A stretch of DNA of 38,520 bases, from contig DAMCZI010000043.1 in the NCBI GenBank assembly GCA_032095175.1, positions 1 to 38,520 on the forward strand. Reading direction: 5' to 3'. Origin of the DNA: DAMCZI01 sp032095175. Its GTDB lineage: Bacteria; Bacillota; Clostridia; Clostridiales; Caloramatoraceae. A program made the translations under genes and the position numbers. Within the stretch, counting starts at the first letter, position 1, and every line of letters begins with the position of its first letter. A model generated the notes under the pieces. It was not told the origin of the DNA, made no database searches, and saw only the letters and a list, made by a program, of their open reading frames with translations. Below, piece by piece: positions 23,692 to 32,138 of the stretch.

Positions 23692-24867
23692 ATGATTAAA
23701 CTAATAAAAGGTGCCGTGGTATATTCTCCAAAGTACCTTGGTGTAAATGACATTTTGATAATTGACAGCAAGGTTTGTGCAATAGAAAAAAATATCGATT
23801 TACATAATCTCTCCATACTTAATATTGAAATCATAGATGCAAATGGAAAGGTAGCTGTGCCTGGCTTTATAGATAGCCATGTTCATATACTTGGTGGAGG
23901 TGGAGAAGGCGGTTTTAAAACTAGAACTCCTGAAATCCAGCTCAGTGATATTATTGCAGGAGGAATTACTACAGTTATAGGATGTCTTGGAACGGATGGT
24001 ATAACTCGTTCAATGGAAGCTCTTCTTGCAAAAGCAAATGGTCTTGAAGAAGAAGGAATTTCGACTTACATATACACAGGTAATTATAGAGTACCTGTTG
24101 TAACAATTACCGGAGACATAATGAAGGACATGCTTGTAGTGGATAAGATAATAGGAGTCGGCGAGTTGGCAATTTCCGATCATCGTTCTTCTCAACCAAC
24201 AATCGATGAATTAAAGCGTATTGCAGCAGATGCAAGAGTTGGAGGTATATTATCCGGTAAATCTGGAATAATTAATGTACATGTTGGAAGCGGAAAACGA
24301 AAGCTAAGACCTCTATTTGAAATAGCTGATTCAACAGAAATACCAATAACTCAATTTCTCCCAACCCATATAAACAGGAGCAAGGAGCTTTTTGAAGACG
24401 GAATCAAGTTTGCAAAGTCAGGTGGACATATAGATTTTACTACCAGCTCAAATCCTACCGTAAAAAAGGACAGAGAGCTTACTGCATCATGGTGCTTAAA
24501 ACGCTGCTTGGATGAAGGTATTCCAATAGAAAGAATATCATTTTCTTCTGATGGCCAGGGAAGCCTTCCAATGTTTAATGATAAAAAGGAATTCATAGGT
24601 CTTGGAATAGGAAAAGTATCATCTCTTTTCAATGAAATGAGAAATGCTGTAATAAAGGACAATATTCCTCTTGATGTTGCATTAAGCACAGTTACTACAA
24701 ATCCTGCTGAAACATTGAAATTAAAGAGAAAAGGTAAAATTGAAAAGGATTTTGATGCCGATATTGTTCTTCTTGATGGTGGAAGCCTCGAAATTGATAC
24801 AGTTATTGCAAGAGGTAAAATTATGGCAATCAATAGAGAACTAAAGGTTAAGGGAACCTTTGAATAA
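23692..24867 (+). CDS. iadA: Isoaspartyl dipeptidase (beta-aspartyl-peptidase)
   Basis: A 391-residue amidohydrolase-superfamily enzyme that removes isoaspartyl residues from dipeptides during recycling of damaged protein. The metal-site motifs are in order: His63 and His65 in DSHVHILGG, Glu158 in GVGELAISDHR, His197 in NVHVGSGKRK, His226 in LPTHINRS and Asp287 in SSDGQGS. The glycine-rich loop GGGGEGGFKTRTPE is the family hallmark. From memory, the E. coli enzyme has a carboxylated lysine where this protein has Glu158, so the metal bridge may be a glutamate. The ATG at 23692 follows CGGAGGCGTTTTTT; a frame extending upstream lacks a site. It is transcribed alone with a strong terminator. Confidence 0.93.
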   Translation: MIKLIKGAVVYSPKYLGVNDILIIDSKVCAIEKNIDLHNLSILNIEIIDANGKVAVPGFIDSHVHILGGGGEGGFKTRTPEIQLSDIIAGGITTVIGCLGTDGITRSMEALLAKANGLEEEGISTYIYTGNYRVPVVTITGDIMKDMLVVDKIIGVGELAISDHRSSQPTIDELKRIAADARVGGILSGKSGIINVHVGSGKRKLRPLFEIADSTEIPITQFLPTHINRSKELFEDGIKFAKSGGHIDFTTSSNPTVKKDRELTASWCLKRCLDEGIPIERISFSSDGQGSLPMFNDKKEFIGLGIGKVSSLFNEMRNAVIKDNIPLDVALSTVTTNPAETLKLKRKGKIEKDFDADIVLLDGGSLEIDTVIARGKIMAINRELKVKGTFE

Positions 24868-24905
24868 AAAATACCAGGTACACTCCAATGTACCTGGTAT
24901 TTTAA
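24868..24905 (+). terminator. Terminator of iadA, followed by a second hairpin
   Basis: ATACCAGGTACA pairs with TGTACCTGGTAT, followed by TTTTAAT. A second small hairpin, ACTCCT/AGGAGT with a TTTT tail, follows immediately (about 24910-24930) and may back it up. Confidence 0.85.
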
Positions 24906-24935
24906 TAAAAAAACTCCTATCAGGAGTTTTGGGAA

Positions 24936-25022
24936 TTGACATATTTAATGTATTATATTAAAATTAAAATGTTATGCAAAGCATAAACTTTGTTGATATT
25001 ATCTCAATATATATTGTATAAC
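24936..25022 (+). promoter_or_regulatory. Tandem promoter candidates for helD
   Basis: The first promoter is TTGACA (24936-24941), 17 bases, then TAAAAT (24959-24964). The second is TTGATA (24993-24998), 18 bases, then TATAAC (25017-25022). A small ATGCAAAGCAT hairpin lies between them. Both are good SigA matches upstream of the start at 25072. Confidence 0.55.
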
Positions 25023-25071
25023 ATCTAATATTTGTTTGTCAATACCTTTATATCTTAAATGGAGGGGTTTT

Positions 25072-27357
25072 ATGACAGTTTTAAAAAAGGATTGGGAATA
25101 CGAATCAAAAAGACTTAAGGAAGTCTATGGCCTTATTCAAAAGGATATAGAAGAAAGGGGAGAAAACACCAGGAGGAGTAAAAATGAAATAGTAAGCATG
25201 AGAAAATCCTTCTGGGATGTAGTTGCAAATTCCACCGCTGAAATAGAAAATGTAATCGAAATCGCTCAAAAGGTAAACCAACTTGATATTGAGCAAGCAA
25301 GCTATATACACAAACAAAATACTTTAAACAAATTATCAAAGCTAAAATCTTCTCCTTATTTTGCAAGGGTTGATTTCACTGAGAAAGGTACGGATAGCTC
25401 TGAGAAAATATATATAGGTATTTCATCCTTTATTAACATCGAAAGTGGAATTATATATATCTATGACTGGCGTTCTCCAATATCAAGCATATTTTATGAA
25501 TATGAAATGGGACCTGCGGTATACTCTTCTCCTTCAGGAAAAATTGAAGGAGCTATAAGCCTTAAGCGCCAGTTTAAAATCACTGAGGATGTAATACATT
25601 ACATGTTCGACAGCAGTGTGAAGATTGACGATGATATACTCCAGGAAATTCTGGGTAAGAGCGTTGATGATAAGATGAAAAATATAGTTGCAACAATACA
25701 AAAGGAGCAGAACAGAATAATAAGAGATGATAATAATCAGCTGCTTATAGTCCAGGGTGCTGCTGGAAGTGGTAAAACCTCAATTGCCCTTCACAGAATT
25801 GCTTATCTCTTATATAAATACAGGGATAGTGCAATAACCTCTGATAATTTAGTTATATTCTCACCTAATCAGATGTTTAATGATTATATATCAAATGTAC
25901 TGCCTGAGCTTGGGGAAGAGAATATAAACCAGACGACCTTCTATGAATATACAAAAAAATTTATTGAAGCTCCTTTAAGGGTTGAGGACCCTATTGATCA
26001 GTTGGAATATATTCTTTCTAATATTAATGATAAAGAATATAACACACGTATTTCTTCTATTAAATATAAGGGCTCCGATGAATTTTTAAAGGTTTTAAGA
26101 AACTATGTTAAGTATATTGAAAAGGAAATGTTCCATTTTGATGATATAGTCTTTGATGGACATCTTATAATTTCCAGGGCGGAAATCGAAAAACTTTTTC
26201 ATGAGGATTATAAGATATCCCCAATTCTAAAGAGGCTTTATAGAATAAGAGACAGGATATATTTACTTTTAAACGAAAAGAAAAAGGTAAAATTAAAGGA
26301 GCTTGAAAAAACTCTTTCTGAGTCCGAGGATGTAAATGATAATCCTCGAGTTGCCGCAAGGCTTACACTGATGAATGAAACTCGTTCAATAATGGGAAAA
26401 ATTGATTCGATGACCTCCTTTGATGTACTTGGAGCATATTTAAAGTTCTTTGAGGATAAGAAGCTTTTTGAAATGATATCTGCTGGAACTAAAGTACCAG
26501 AGAACTGGGATGACATAAGGTGGCTGACACTTAATTCTCTGGCAAGCAATTATGTTTACAGCGAGGATGCTCCCGCTTACATGTATATAAAAAATGAAAC
26601 CTTTGGAGCTCCTAATCTTTCAAGAATTAAACATATTGTAATAGATGAGGCTCAAGATTATACATCAATACAGTATGAAATATTTAGACAGCTTTTTTCA
26701 AGCTGCTCAATGACTATACTTGGAGATTTGAATCAATCAATTCATCCATATATGCATACAGGAAATTATGAGGGAGTACTTGATATATTCAACATACCAA
26801 ATTCATCAATATTCAAACTCTTTAGAAGCTATCGCTCGATAAAGGAAATTGTTGAGTTTACAAAGGCAATCCTTCCTGGAGGAGAAAGAATTGAATATAT
26901 AAACAGGTATGGAGAAAAACCTCTTGTAATAAATGTTTCAAAGGGGCAAAAACACGAAGAGCTTATATTGGATGATATAGAAAAGCTTCTTCATGATGGC
27001 TGCAATTCCATAGCAGTAATATGCAAAAATCAGGAGGAAAGCTCTAGAGTTTATAAGGAACTTCTAAAACAGATTACATCTAAGGAACTTGCAAACAGGA
27101 TATCACTTGTAAGTCAGGACAGCAGTTCATTTACATCTGGAGTTGTTGTAATTCCATCATATCTTTCAAAGGGACTTGAATTTGATGGTGTTATAGTATA
27201 CGATGCAGGCTTGAAAAGCTATTCAAAGGAAGATGAAAGAAAGCTTTTCTATACTATCTGTACTCGTGCCCTGCATAAGCTTCATTTATTCTATGAAGAT
27301 AAAATTACACCATTTATTGCGGATATAGATAAAAATCTTTATACAATTATAAAGTAA
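25072..27357 (+). CDS. helD: RNA polymerase recycling ATPase HelD (UvrD-like superfamily 1)
   Basis: A 761-residue protein. The N-terminal helical coiled-coil arm (about residues 1-75) includes YESKRLKEVYGLIQKDIEER and is typical of HelD, which inserts into RNA polymerase channels. The superfamily 1 helicase core follows, with Walker A GAAGSGKTSIALHRIAYLL near 229, Walker B HIVIDEAQDYTSIQYEIF and motif GDLNQSIHP. Later motifs FRSYRS and YLSKGLEFDGVIVYD and the C-terminal FYTICTRALHKL complete the core. Length and motif order match Firmicute HelD, which releases stalled RNA polymerase from nucleic acid using ATP. The ATG at 25072 has AATGGAGGGG upstream. It has its own promoters and terminator. 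Confidence 0.92.
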   Translation: MTVLKKDWEYESKRLKEVYGLIQKDIEERGENTRRSKNEIVSMRKSFWDVVANSTAEIENVIEIAQKVNQLDIEQASYIHKQNTLNKLSKLKSSPYFARVDFTEKGTDSSEKIYIGISSFINIESGIIYIYDWRSPISSIFYEYEMGPAVYSSPSGKIEGAISLKRQFKITEDVIHYMFDSSVKIDDDILQEILGKSVDDKMKNIVATIQKEQNRIIRDDNNQLLIVQGAAGSGKTSIALHRIAYLLYKYRDSAITSDNLVIFSPNQMFNDYISNVLPELGEENINQTTFYEYTKKFIEAPLRVEDPIDQLEYILSNINDKEYNTRISSIKYKGSDEFLKVLRNYVKYIEKEMFHFDDIVFDGHLIISRAEIEKLFHEDYKISPILKRLYRIRDRIYLLLNEKKKVKLKELEKTLSESEDVNDNPRVAARLTLMNETRSIMGKIDSMTSFDVLGAYLKFFEDKKLFEMISAGTKVPENWDDIRWLTLNSLASNYVYSEDAPAYMYIKNETFGAPNLSRIKHIVIDEAQDYTSIQYEIFRQLFSSCSMTILGDLNQSIHPYMHTGNYEGVLDIFNIPNSSIFKLFRSYRSIKEIVEFTKAILPGGERIEYINRYGEKPLVINVSKGQKHEELILDDIEKLLHDGCNSIAVICKNQEESSRVYKELLKQITSKELANRISLVSQDSSSFTSGVVVIPSYLSKGLEFDGVIVYDAGLKSYSKEDERKLFYTICTRALHKLHLFYEDKITPFIADIDKNLYTIIK

Positions 27358-27362
27358 GATGT

Positions 27363-27396
27363 AGGCGATTGAAATTTCAATCGCCTGTCTTTTTAT
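27363..27396 (+). terminator. Terminator of helD
   Basis: AGGCGATTGAAA pairs with TTTCAATCGCCT as a perfect palindrome, followed by GTCTTTTTATA, beginning six bases after the helD stop. Confidence 0.8.
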
Positions 27397-27518
27397 AACC
27401 AATTTTCATTAATACATATTAACTTTATTGTAACTATTTTGCATTTAATTTTTAAATATTTAGCCTCTATATAGGAGTATATTATATTTAACAGAAGAAA
27501 ATATATGGAGGTACAATC

Positions 27519-28274
27519 ATGAAAGGTAAGAGAACTATTAAGCTAATAATATTAGCTGCAATTTTTGCAGTATTTTTGGTATCCGGATTAGCATTTGCAG
27601 GTGTTAAATCCACTATGAATTCCAAGAATGCTCCTATTATAATATTTACAAAACAAATAAAGGAAACTAGCAAATTTATGGAAACCGATATAAGTATTCC
27701 TGTTATTACCGGTTTAAAGGATGAAAAGCTTCAGCAAAATATAAATTCAAAGCTTGAAAAGGAAGCTGTGAATTTCAAAAACGAAACTGAAAAATATGCA
27801 AAGGAATATTATGAAGAATGTAAAAAGGCCGGCTTTGAGTTTAGAACCTATCAAGTTCATTCAGAATACAGAGTTTCATATAATAAGAATAATATTATAA
27901 GCATACCAGTAACTTACTACAGTTATACTGGTGGTGCCCACGGAGTTACTAATATGGTTACCCATAACATAAACCTTGAAACTGGCAGTGAACTCATTCT
28001 TAAGGATATGTTTAAGGAAGGCTCAAACTACAAAGATATTATAAAAAGCCAAATAGTTAATCAGATAAAATCCACACCTGACACCTATTTTGAAGATGCT
28101 GTTGAAGTTATAAATGAATTTAAAGATGAACAACCCTTTTATATCCAGGATGGAAATATAGTAGTTTACTATGGACAATATGAAATTGCTCCATATGCTT
28201 CAGGTATAAGAGAATTTAAAATACCCGTTGATATGCTAAAGGACTGCATGAACAATAACATAGATATTAAATAA
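27519..28274 (+). CDS. Exported DUF4163/DUF3298 domain protein (RsiV/PdaC-like sensor fold)
   Basis: A 251-residue protein with a signal peptide or N-terminal anchor (residues about 8-28, LIILAAIFAVFLVSGLAFAG). DUF4163 (about 35-130) is followed by DUF3298 (about 150-245), recognisable from IPVTYYSYTGGAHG, NINLETGSELILKDMFKEG and YYGQYEIAPYASG. This domain pair occurs in the anti-sigma factor RsiV, which binds lysozyme, and in PdaC-type deacetylases. Here there is no cytoplasmic sigma-binding segment, no sigma gene nearby and no deacetylase domain, so it is a stand-alone exported module of unknown function. The ATG follows ATATGGAGGTACAATC. Confidence 0.82.
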   Translation: MKGKRTIKLIILAAIFAVFLVSGLAFAGVKSTMNSKNAPIIIFTKQIKETSKFMETDISIPVITGLKDEKLQQNINSKLEKEAVNFKNETEKYAKEYYEECKKAGFEFRTYQVHSEYRVSYNKNNIISIPVTYYSYTGGAHGVTNMVTHNINLETGSELILKDMFKEGSNYKDIIKSQIVNQIKSTPDTYFEDAVEVINEFKDEQPFYIQDGNIVVYYGQYEIAPYASGIREFKIPVDMLKDCMNNNIDIK

Positions 28275-28318
28275 GGCGTATTAAAGGTACACTGATTAGG
28301 TGTACCTTTAATTTATTT
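28275..28318 (+). terminator. Terminator built on a MITE-type end motif
   Basis: TAAAGGTACAC (28282-28292) pairs perfectly with GTGTACCTTTA (28300-28310), followed by ATTTATTT. The motif AGGCGTATTAAAGG at 28274-28287, overlapping the stop codon, is identical to the left end of the palindromic element at 4237. Confidence 0.7.
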
Positions 28319-28331
28319 AACTGAATAAGAC

Positions 28332-28970
28332 TTATATAAACTTAAAAGTGCCTATTGTCTTTATAAGCAGTTCCTCTGATGGCGAGTTAATATCAAATAT
28401 ATAGTTCTGGTTTTTTAAAATGAAATGGTAGTATTTTTCTCCTGACATCTTATACAAATCAAATTTTTCATTATTAATATACATACTTTTTTTAACATAC
28501 AATCTTCCTTTGTAAAATCTGTTCAAATAGTTATTTATACTCTCATATTTTTTAATATTTACAGCATCTACAGCTAAATCCTTCCCCTCATCCAAACTTA
28601 TCTTAAGTCTCATTCCATCATTGGTGCTTTTAGATTTCTCAATAGAAGGTTCTATACTGATATTGCTGCCCTCAATATAGCCTATTTCAAAACCAAGTTC
28701 TAAAAACCTGTACACCCTCCATCCTTCAGGTATCTCTGGAGGAGCATTATTGGGATTATGTAACTCTATAATCAAATTCTTTAGAAAAGAATTTTCCTTC
28801 TGCAGTTCTTCATTCTTCCTTCTTATCTCCAAAATACCTTCTTTAAGGCTTCCATTCTCCCCCTTTATGGCAAGTACACCCCTTAAAATAATGCAAAATT
28901 CAACTACTACAACTACAGCTAATATAATCATAAGCAATGCAAATTTACCAAAACTTTTTTTAAAATTCAT
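28332..28970 (-). CDS. Membrane-anchored coiled-coil protein of unknown function
   Basis: A 212-residue protein I do not recognise. It has a short basic cytosolic tail, one transmembrane helix (about residues 11-33, ALLMIILAVVVVVEFCIIL), a coiled-coil (about 36-70, LKEGILEIRRKNEELQKENS), and then an external globular domain of about 130 residues rich in strands. The topology is like a bitopic sensor or a division-type protein (DivIC-like), but no motif supports either. The ribosome site is weak (AGGTAGTGATGT before the ATG), which suggests low expression. It is flanked by genes on the other strand and is transcribed alone. Confidence 0.65.
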   Translation of the reverse strand: MNFKKSFGKFALLMIILAVVVVVEFCIILRGVLAIKGENGSLKEGILEIRRKNEELQKENSFLKNLIIELHNPNNAPPEIPEGWRVYRFLELGFEIGYIEGSNISIEPSIEKSKSTNDGMRLKISLDEGKDLAVDAVNIKKYESINNYLNRFYKGRLYVKKSMYINNEKFDLYKMSGEKYYHFILKNQNYIFDINSPSEELLIKTIGTFKFI

Positions 28971-29118
28971 ACATCACTACCTAATTTAACTGCTATATTC
29001 TTATTTTATTACTGGTAATGATATGCTATGCTTTCATTGTATACAAAAGCACTAAAACTTCGCATAGAATAAGTTTTTTTAAATAAAGTAATGATTTTAG
29101 TAGTTATGATATAATATC

Positions 29119-29236
29119 TATATATGCTGCACTAAAATTCTTACATTTTATCTTCACAAGCAGCCCTGCTATATTGGTTCGACCATGGGATGTTTGTGAA
29201 GATGAAATGTAATAAAATTTTTACAACGTATATATA
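29119..29236 (+). repeat. Conserved-loop palindrome, copy 2
   Basis: Second copy of the palindrome at 4335-4451, opening TATATATGCTGC and closing ACAACGTATATA. Its 32-base loop (29161-29192) begins CAGCCCTGCTATATTGG and keeps GGTTCGAC. The upper stem differs from copy 1 on both arms (CATTTTATC/GATGAAATG here against CATTCCGCC/GGCGGAATG there) and remains paired. It lies 30 bases upstream of the endonuclease IV-like gene, so it may be in that gene's 5' leader. Unlike copy 1, it is not inside the AGGC-ended element. Confidence 0.75.
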
Positions 29237-29266
29237 ACAAAAAAATTGTACAAAGGAGTTAACTCA

Positions 29267-30085
29267 ATGGATAAATTGTTATTTGGAATATCCGGTCTTC
29301 CCATTGGAGATGGAAGCCAAAAATTCACATATAAAACTGGCATCTCCTATCTTAAATCCCTTGGCCTTGATTCGATGGAAATGCCATTTGTAAGATCAGT
29401 AAATGTTACAGATAGGAATAGGGATGCAATACTTAGAGAAAAGCTTAACTCCAGCTTCTATCTTTCAGCTCATGGTTCATATTTTATAAATCTGAATGCA
29501 GAGGAAAAAGAAAAGCAGATACAATCATTAGAGAGGATCATCAAAGGAGCAAAGGCTCTAAAAAGTGTTGGTGGAAGAAGTCTTGTATTTCACCCTGGAT
29601 ATTACCTTAGCAACTCAAGCGAAGAAGCCTTTGAGAGCATAAAGGAAAATCTTAAAACCCTTCCCGATATAGGAATTGATTATAGACTTGAAACAACCGG
29701 AAAGCCAACACAATTTGGAGATATTAAGGAGTTAACAGCTATATGCAAGGAAGTACCTCACTGCAAATTATGCATAGATTTTTCTCATGTGCATGCAAGG
29801 GAAAACGGATGTCTAAAAAGCTATGAGGATTTTACTGCAATTTTGTCATACGTCGAAAATATACTTGGTAGAGAAGCAATTGAAGACATGCACATACATA
29901 TGTCTGGAATAAATTATGGTCCAAAGGGAGAAAAAAATCACCTTCCCTTTGAGGAAAGTGACTTTAGATATATTGACTGCTTAAGAGCGCTTAAGGATTT
30001 CAATGCAAAGGGATGCATTGTATGTGAAAGTCCAATATTGGAAAGGGATGCCCTTTTATTAAAGGAGACATACCTTAAGTTATAG
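29267..30085 (+). CDS. TIM-barrel protein, endonuclease IV (AP endonuclease 2) family
   Basis: A 272-residue TIM-barrel protein of the xylose isomerase-like/AP endonuclease family 2 superfamily. Expected metal-site motifs are present: YLSAHGSYFIN near residue 64, LVFHPGYY near 107, RLETTG with its Glu near 142, CIDFSHVHAREN near 171, DMHIHMSGI near 208, and VCESPI near the C-terminus. The pattern fits a deoxyribonuclease IV that nicks DNA at abasic sites, as in thermophilic and clostridial Nfo-like proteins. Sugar isomerase-like relatives share the fold, so the substrate is not certain. The ATG at 29267 follows CAAAGGAGTTAACTC. The conserved-loop palindrome lies just upstream, and a ferritin-like gene follows 24 bases downstream. 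Confidence 0.75.
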   Translation: MDKLLFGISGLPIGDGSQKFTYKTGISYLKSLGLDSMEMPFVRSVNVTDRNRDAILREKLNSSFYLSAHGSYFINLNAEEKEKQIQSLERIIKGAKALKSVGGRSLVFHPGYYLSNSSEEAFESIKENLKTLPDIGIDYRLETTGKPTQFGDIKELTAICKEVPHCKLCIDFSHVHARENGCLKSYEDFTAILSYVENILGREAIEDMHIHMSGINYGPKGEKNHLPFEESDFRYIDCLRALKDFNAKGCIVCESPILERDALLLKETYLKL

Positions 30086-30109
30086 AATTTTATTTACGGA
30101 GGTGGGGGT

Positions 30110-30538
30110 ATGCTTTACGGAGCAAAAGCAGCAAAGCTTGATAATGATTTAACCCTTGAAAGGATGCTTGTTTATGCAATACAGGATGAATACCTGGCAA
30201 GGGAGGAATATGATATTGCAATTCAGAATTTTGGAGAAGAAAAACCCTTCTCAAGCATCATTGATTCTGAAGTAATTCATATTAACTGGTTAAAAGAACT
30301 TTTTAATACATACAACCTTGAAATACCAGAGGATAAAGCAAAGTCCTTTTTAGATACCCCAACAGATTTCAAGGCTGCAGTAAATGGTGGTATTGATGCA
30401 GAAATTGAAAATATTGATATGTATGATACTTTTCTAAAAAAAGAAATCCCTGATAATGTAAAAGTTGTATTTACAAAGCTCAGGGATGCCTCAAAGGGAC
30501 ATCTGTTTGTTCTTAAAAAAAGGCTTGAAACAGTTTAA
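30110..30538 (+). CDS. Ferritin-like (rubrerythrin/DUF2202-type) protein
   Basis: A 142-residue all-helical protein. Helix 1 (LERMLVYAIQDEYLAREEYD) and helix 2 (SIIDSEVIHINWLKELFNTY) carry the Glu and Glu-x-x-His ligands. Helices 3 and 4 (GGIDAEIENIDMYDTFLKK and FTKLRDASKGHLFVLKKRL) supply the second set. This is the four-helix, di-iron ferritin-like layout of the DUF2202/rubrerythrin group, without a rubredoxin domain. It may handle peroxide or store iron; the function is inferred from fold. GGAGGTGGGGGT precedes the ATG. It probably shares a transcript with the endonuclease IV-like gene 24 bases upstream, which would couple DNA repair with oxidative stress defence. Confidence 0.78.
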   Translation: MLYGAKAAKLDNDLTLERMLVYAIQDEYLAREEYDIAIQNFGEEKPFSSIIDSEVIHINWLKELFNTYNLEIPEDKAKSFLDTPTDFKAAVNGGIDAEIENIDMYDTFLKKEIPDNVKVVFTKLRDASKGHLFVLKKRLETV

Positions 30539-30567
30539 GGAGGAAGGATTAACCTTCCTTCTTTAAT
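30537..30567 (+). terminator. Terminator after the ferritin-like gene
   Basis: AAGGAGGAAGG pairs with CCTTCCTTCTT (one G-T) around a five-base loop, overlapping the stop codon. The following TTTAATT is a weak U-tract. The MITE-like element begins directly after it. Confidence 0.5.
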
Positions 30568-30568
30568 T

Positions 30569-30727
30569 AGGCACATTAAAAAAATAAATAAGTCATCTTA
30601 CTCGTCCTTTTAATTATTTTCGTCGTTACTCAATCACTTACATACAGTTAGTATGCGCGTGATTGAGTGCCTAGAAAATAATCAAAATTACTTCGCAATC
30701 TGACTCATTTATTTTTTTAATGTGCCT
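30569..30727. mobile_element. MITE-like palindromic element, copy 2
   Basis: A 159-bp element whose ends are inverted copies of AGGCACATTAAAAAAATAAA, then AAGTCA on the left and GAGTCA on the right. The inner palindrome pairs CTCAATCAC with GTGATTGAG, and there is no coding frame. The terminal motif is the same as in the element at 4237-4512 (AGGC, two variable bases, ATTAAA, purine-rich stretch, AAGTCA). Its right end encodes the last codons and stop of the M28 peptidase gene. Confidence 0.75.
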
Positions 30728-32138
30728 TATATGCATTCTTATCAATATAGTATAAGACCAGTTTTATAACTTCCTTTATTCTACTGCTGTCAACTGTCCT
30801 TTCCATTGTATCATATGGAGTATGATACGCTTCATTTTCTATATCCAGGTTTACAAGTGAAACAGCCTGCACTCCTCTTTCTACAAACGGGCTGTGGTCA
30901 CTTGCCCCTAGAGAGGATTTCTCACTCTTTATTTTTAGATATTCTGCAATTTCATATAAATCCTTTCTCAATTCGGTTTCGTCCCAACCTGCCAGCGTAA
31001 GAGGCATTGTGTTCTTTGAGCCAACCATATCAAGATTTATCAAAATGGTTTTTTCCAATGGAAAAATAGGATTTTGAGCGTAGTTATACGAACCGTACAA
31101 GCCCTCCTCTTCTCCATTGAAGGCAATAAATGCAATGGATTTTTTAGGAGCCTCGCTCTGCTTCAGCACCCTTGCAATCTCCATCATTGCAGCTGCACCT
31201 GATGCATTATCAAGTGCTCCTGGATTGTAGCTTCCATTCATATTATCTCCTACATGGTCAAAATGACCAGAAACGATAATATATTCATCCCTCAATTTTT
31301 TATCATTTCCTCTGATTATACCAACTACATTTGAAGCCTTTACATTTTTAGAAACAAAATCAAGCTCCATAGAAAGCTTCATACCTTTATCACCTGCATC
31401 CGAAATCTCTTTAAAAGATTTGTCTTCAACTAAAAATACCGCAGGCCCCTTTTCATTATCATACCCTGCAATATCCCCAGGAGCAGGACTTATAGGAAGA
31501 TGTTTATATGGATTCTTTGGATCAGAAATATTTACCTCAAGCACAACACCCTTTACTCCAATTTTATTTACAGCAGTAAAAAGTACAGCATTATTCCCGG
31601 CCTCTCTTCTAACATCTCCAGGTACAAGTATGATTTTATCCTTGAATTTTTCACCATCATTTCTCAACTCATTTAGTTTTTCAACCCTAACTATTTCTGC
31701 TTCCACTTTACCCTTTAACTTTGATCCCATTATCGCTCCAGAGGTAAAGTTCTTTGGATAACTGAATTCCTTTACTATTTTTTGATGCTTATTTATAATT
31801 TGAAGCTTAGGAGCACTGTTGTTTATTTTCACACTCTGAATAAATTCCTGTTTATAATCCTTAAGTCCCTCTGGGTTTTCAAGTCCTATATTTTTAAAGT
31901 AATTTGCTATATAATCCTCTGTAAGCTTGTTACCTTCGGTTCCTACAAGTCTGCCTTTATACTTTGCAGAAGTCAATTCTTTTATTATATTCATTGCATT
32001 ATCTTCCTTTATCATCTGTTCGGATAAAGTTAAAAAACCCTTTTCAACCTTTACCGTTTCAGGACCCTTATCACAGGATACCATTAAAATTGCTGCAGCA
32101 ATAAAAAATGGCATTAAGATTTTTTTAAATTTATTCAT
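30717..32138 (-). CDS. M28-family aminopeptidase lipoprotein with PA domain
   Basis: A 473-residue lipoprotein. The signal sequence ends at a lipobox-like LMVSC (Cys about residue 23), so it is probably anchored outside the membrane. A protease-associated (PA) insert (about 110-270) precedes the M28 catalytic domain, where metal ligands are visible in VSGHFDHVGD near 291, GALDNASGAAAMMEIAR near 305, NGEEEGLYGS near 343 and LGASDHSPF near 411. It should trim amino acids from peptides outside the cell. The ATG at 32138 follows GGAGGGTAAAG. The final KAH and the stop codon are encoded by the inverted end of the MITE-like element, so the original C-terminus was probably replaced by insertion. Confidence 0.88.
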   Translation of the reverse strand: MNKFKKILMPFFIAAAILMVSCDKGPETVKVEKGFLTLSEQMIKEDNAMNIIKELTSAKYKGRLVGTEGNKLTEDYIANYFKNIGLENPEGLKDYKQEFIQSVKINNSAPKLQIINKHQKIVKEFSYPKNFTSGAIMGSKLKGKVEAEIVRVEKLNELRNDGEKFKDKIILVPGDVRREAGNNAVLFTAVNKIGVKGVVLEVNISDPKNPYKHLPISPAPGDIAGYDNEKGPAVFLVEDKSFKEISDAGDKGMKLSMELDFVSKNVKASNVVGIIRGNDKKLRDEYIIVSGHFDHVGDNMNGSYNPGALDNASGAAAMMEIARVLKQSEAPKKSIAFIAFNGEEEGLYGSYNYAQNPIFPLEKTILINLDMVGSKNTMPLTLAGWDETELRKDLYEIAEYLKIKSEKSSLGASDHSPFVERGVQAVSLVNLDIENEAYHTPYDTMERTVDSSRIKEVIKLVLYYIDKNAYKAH

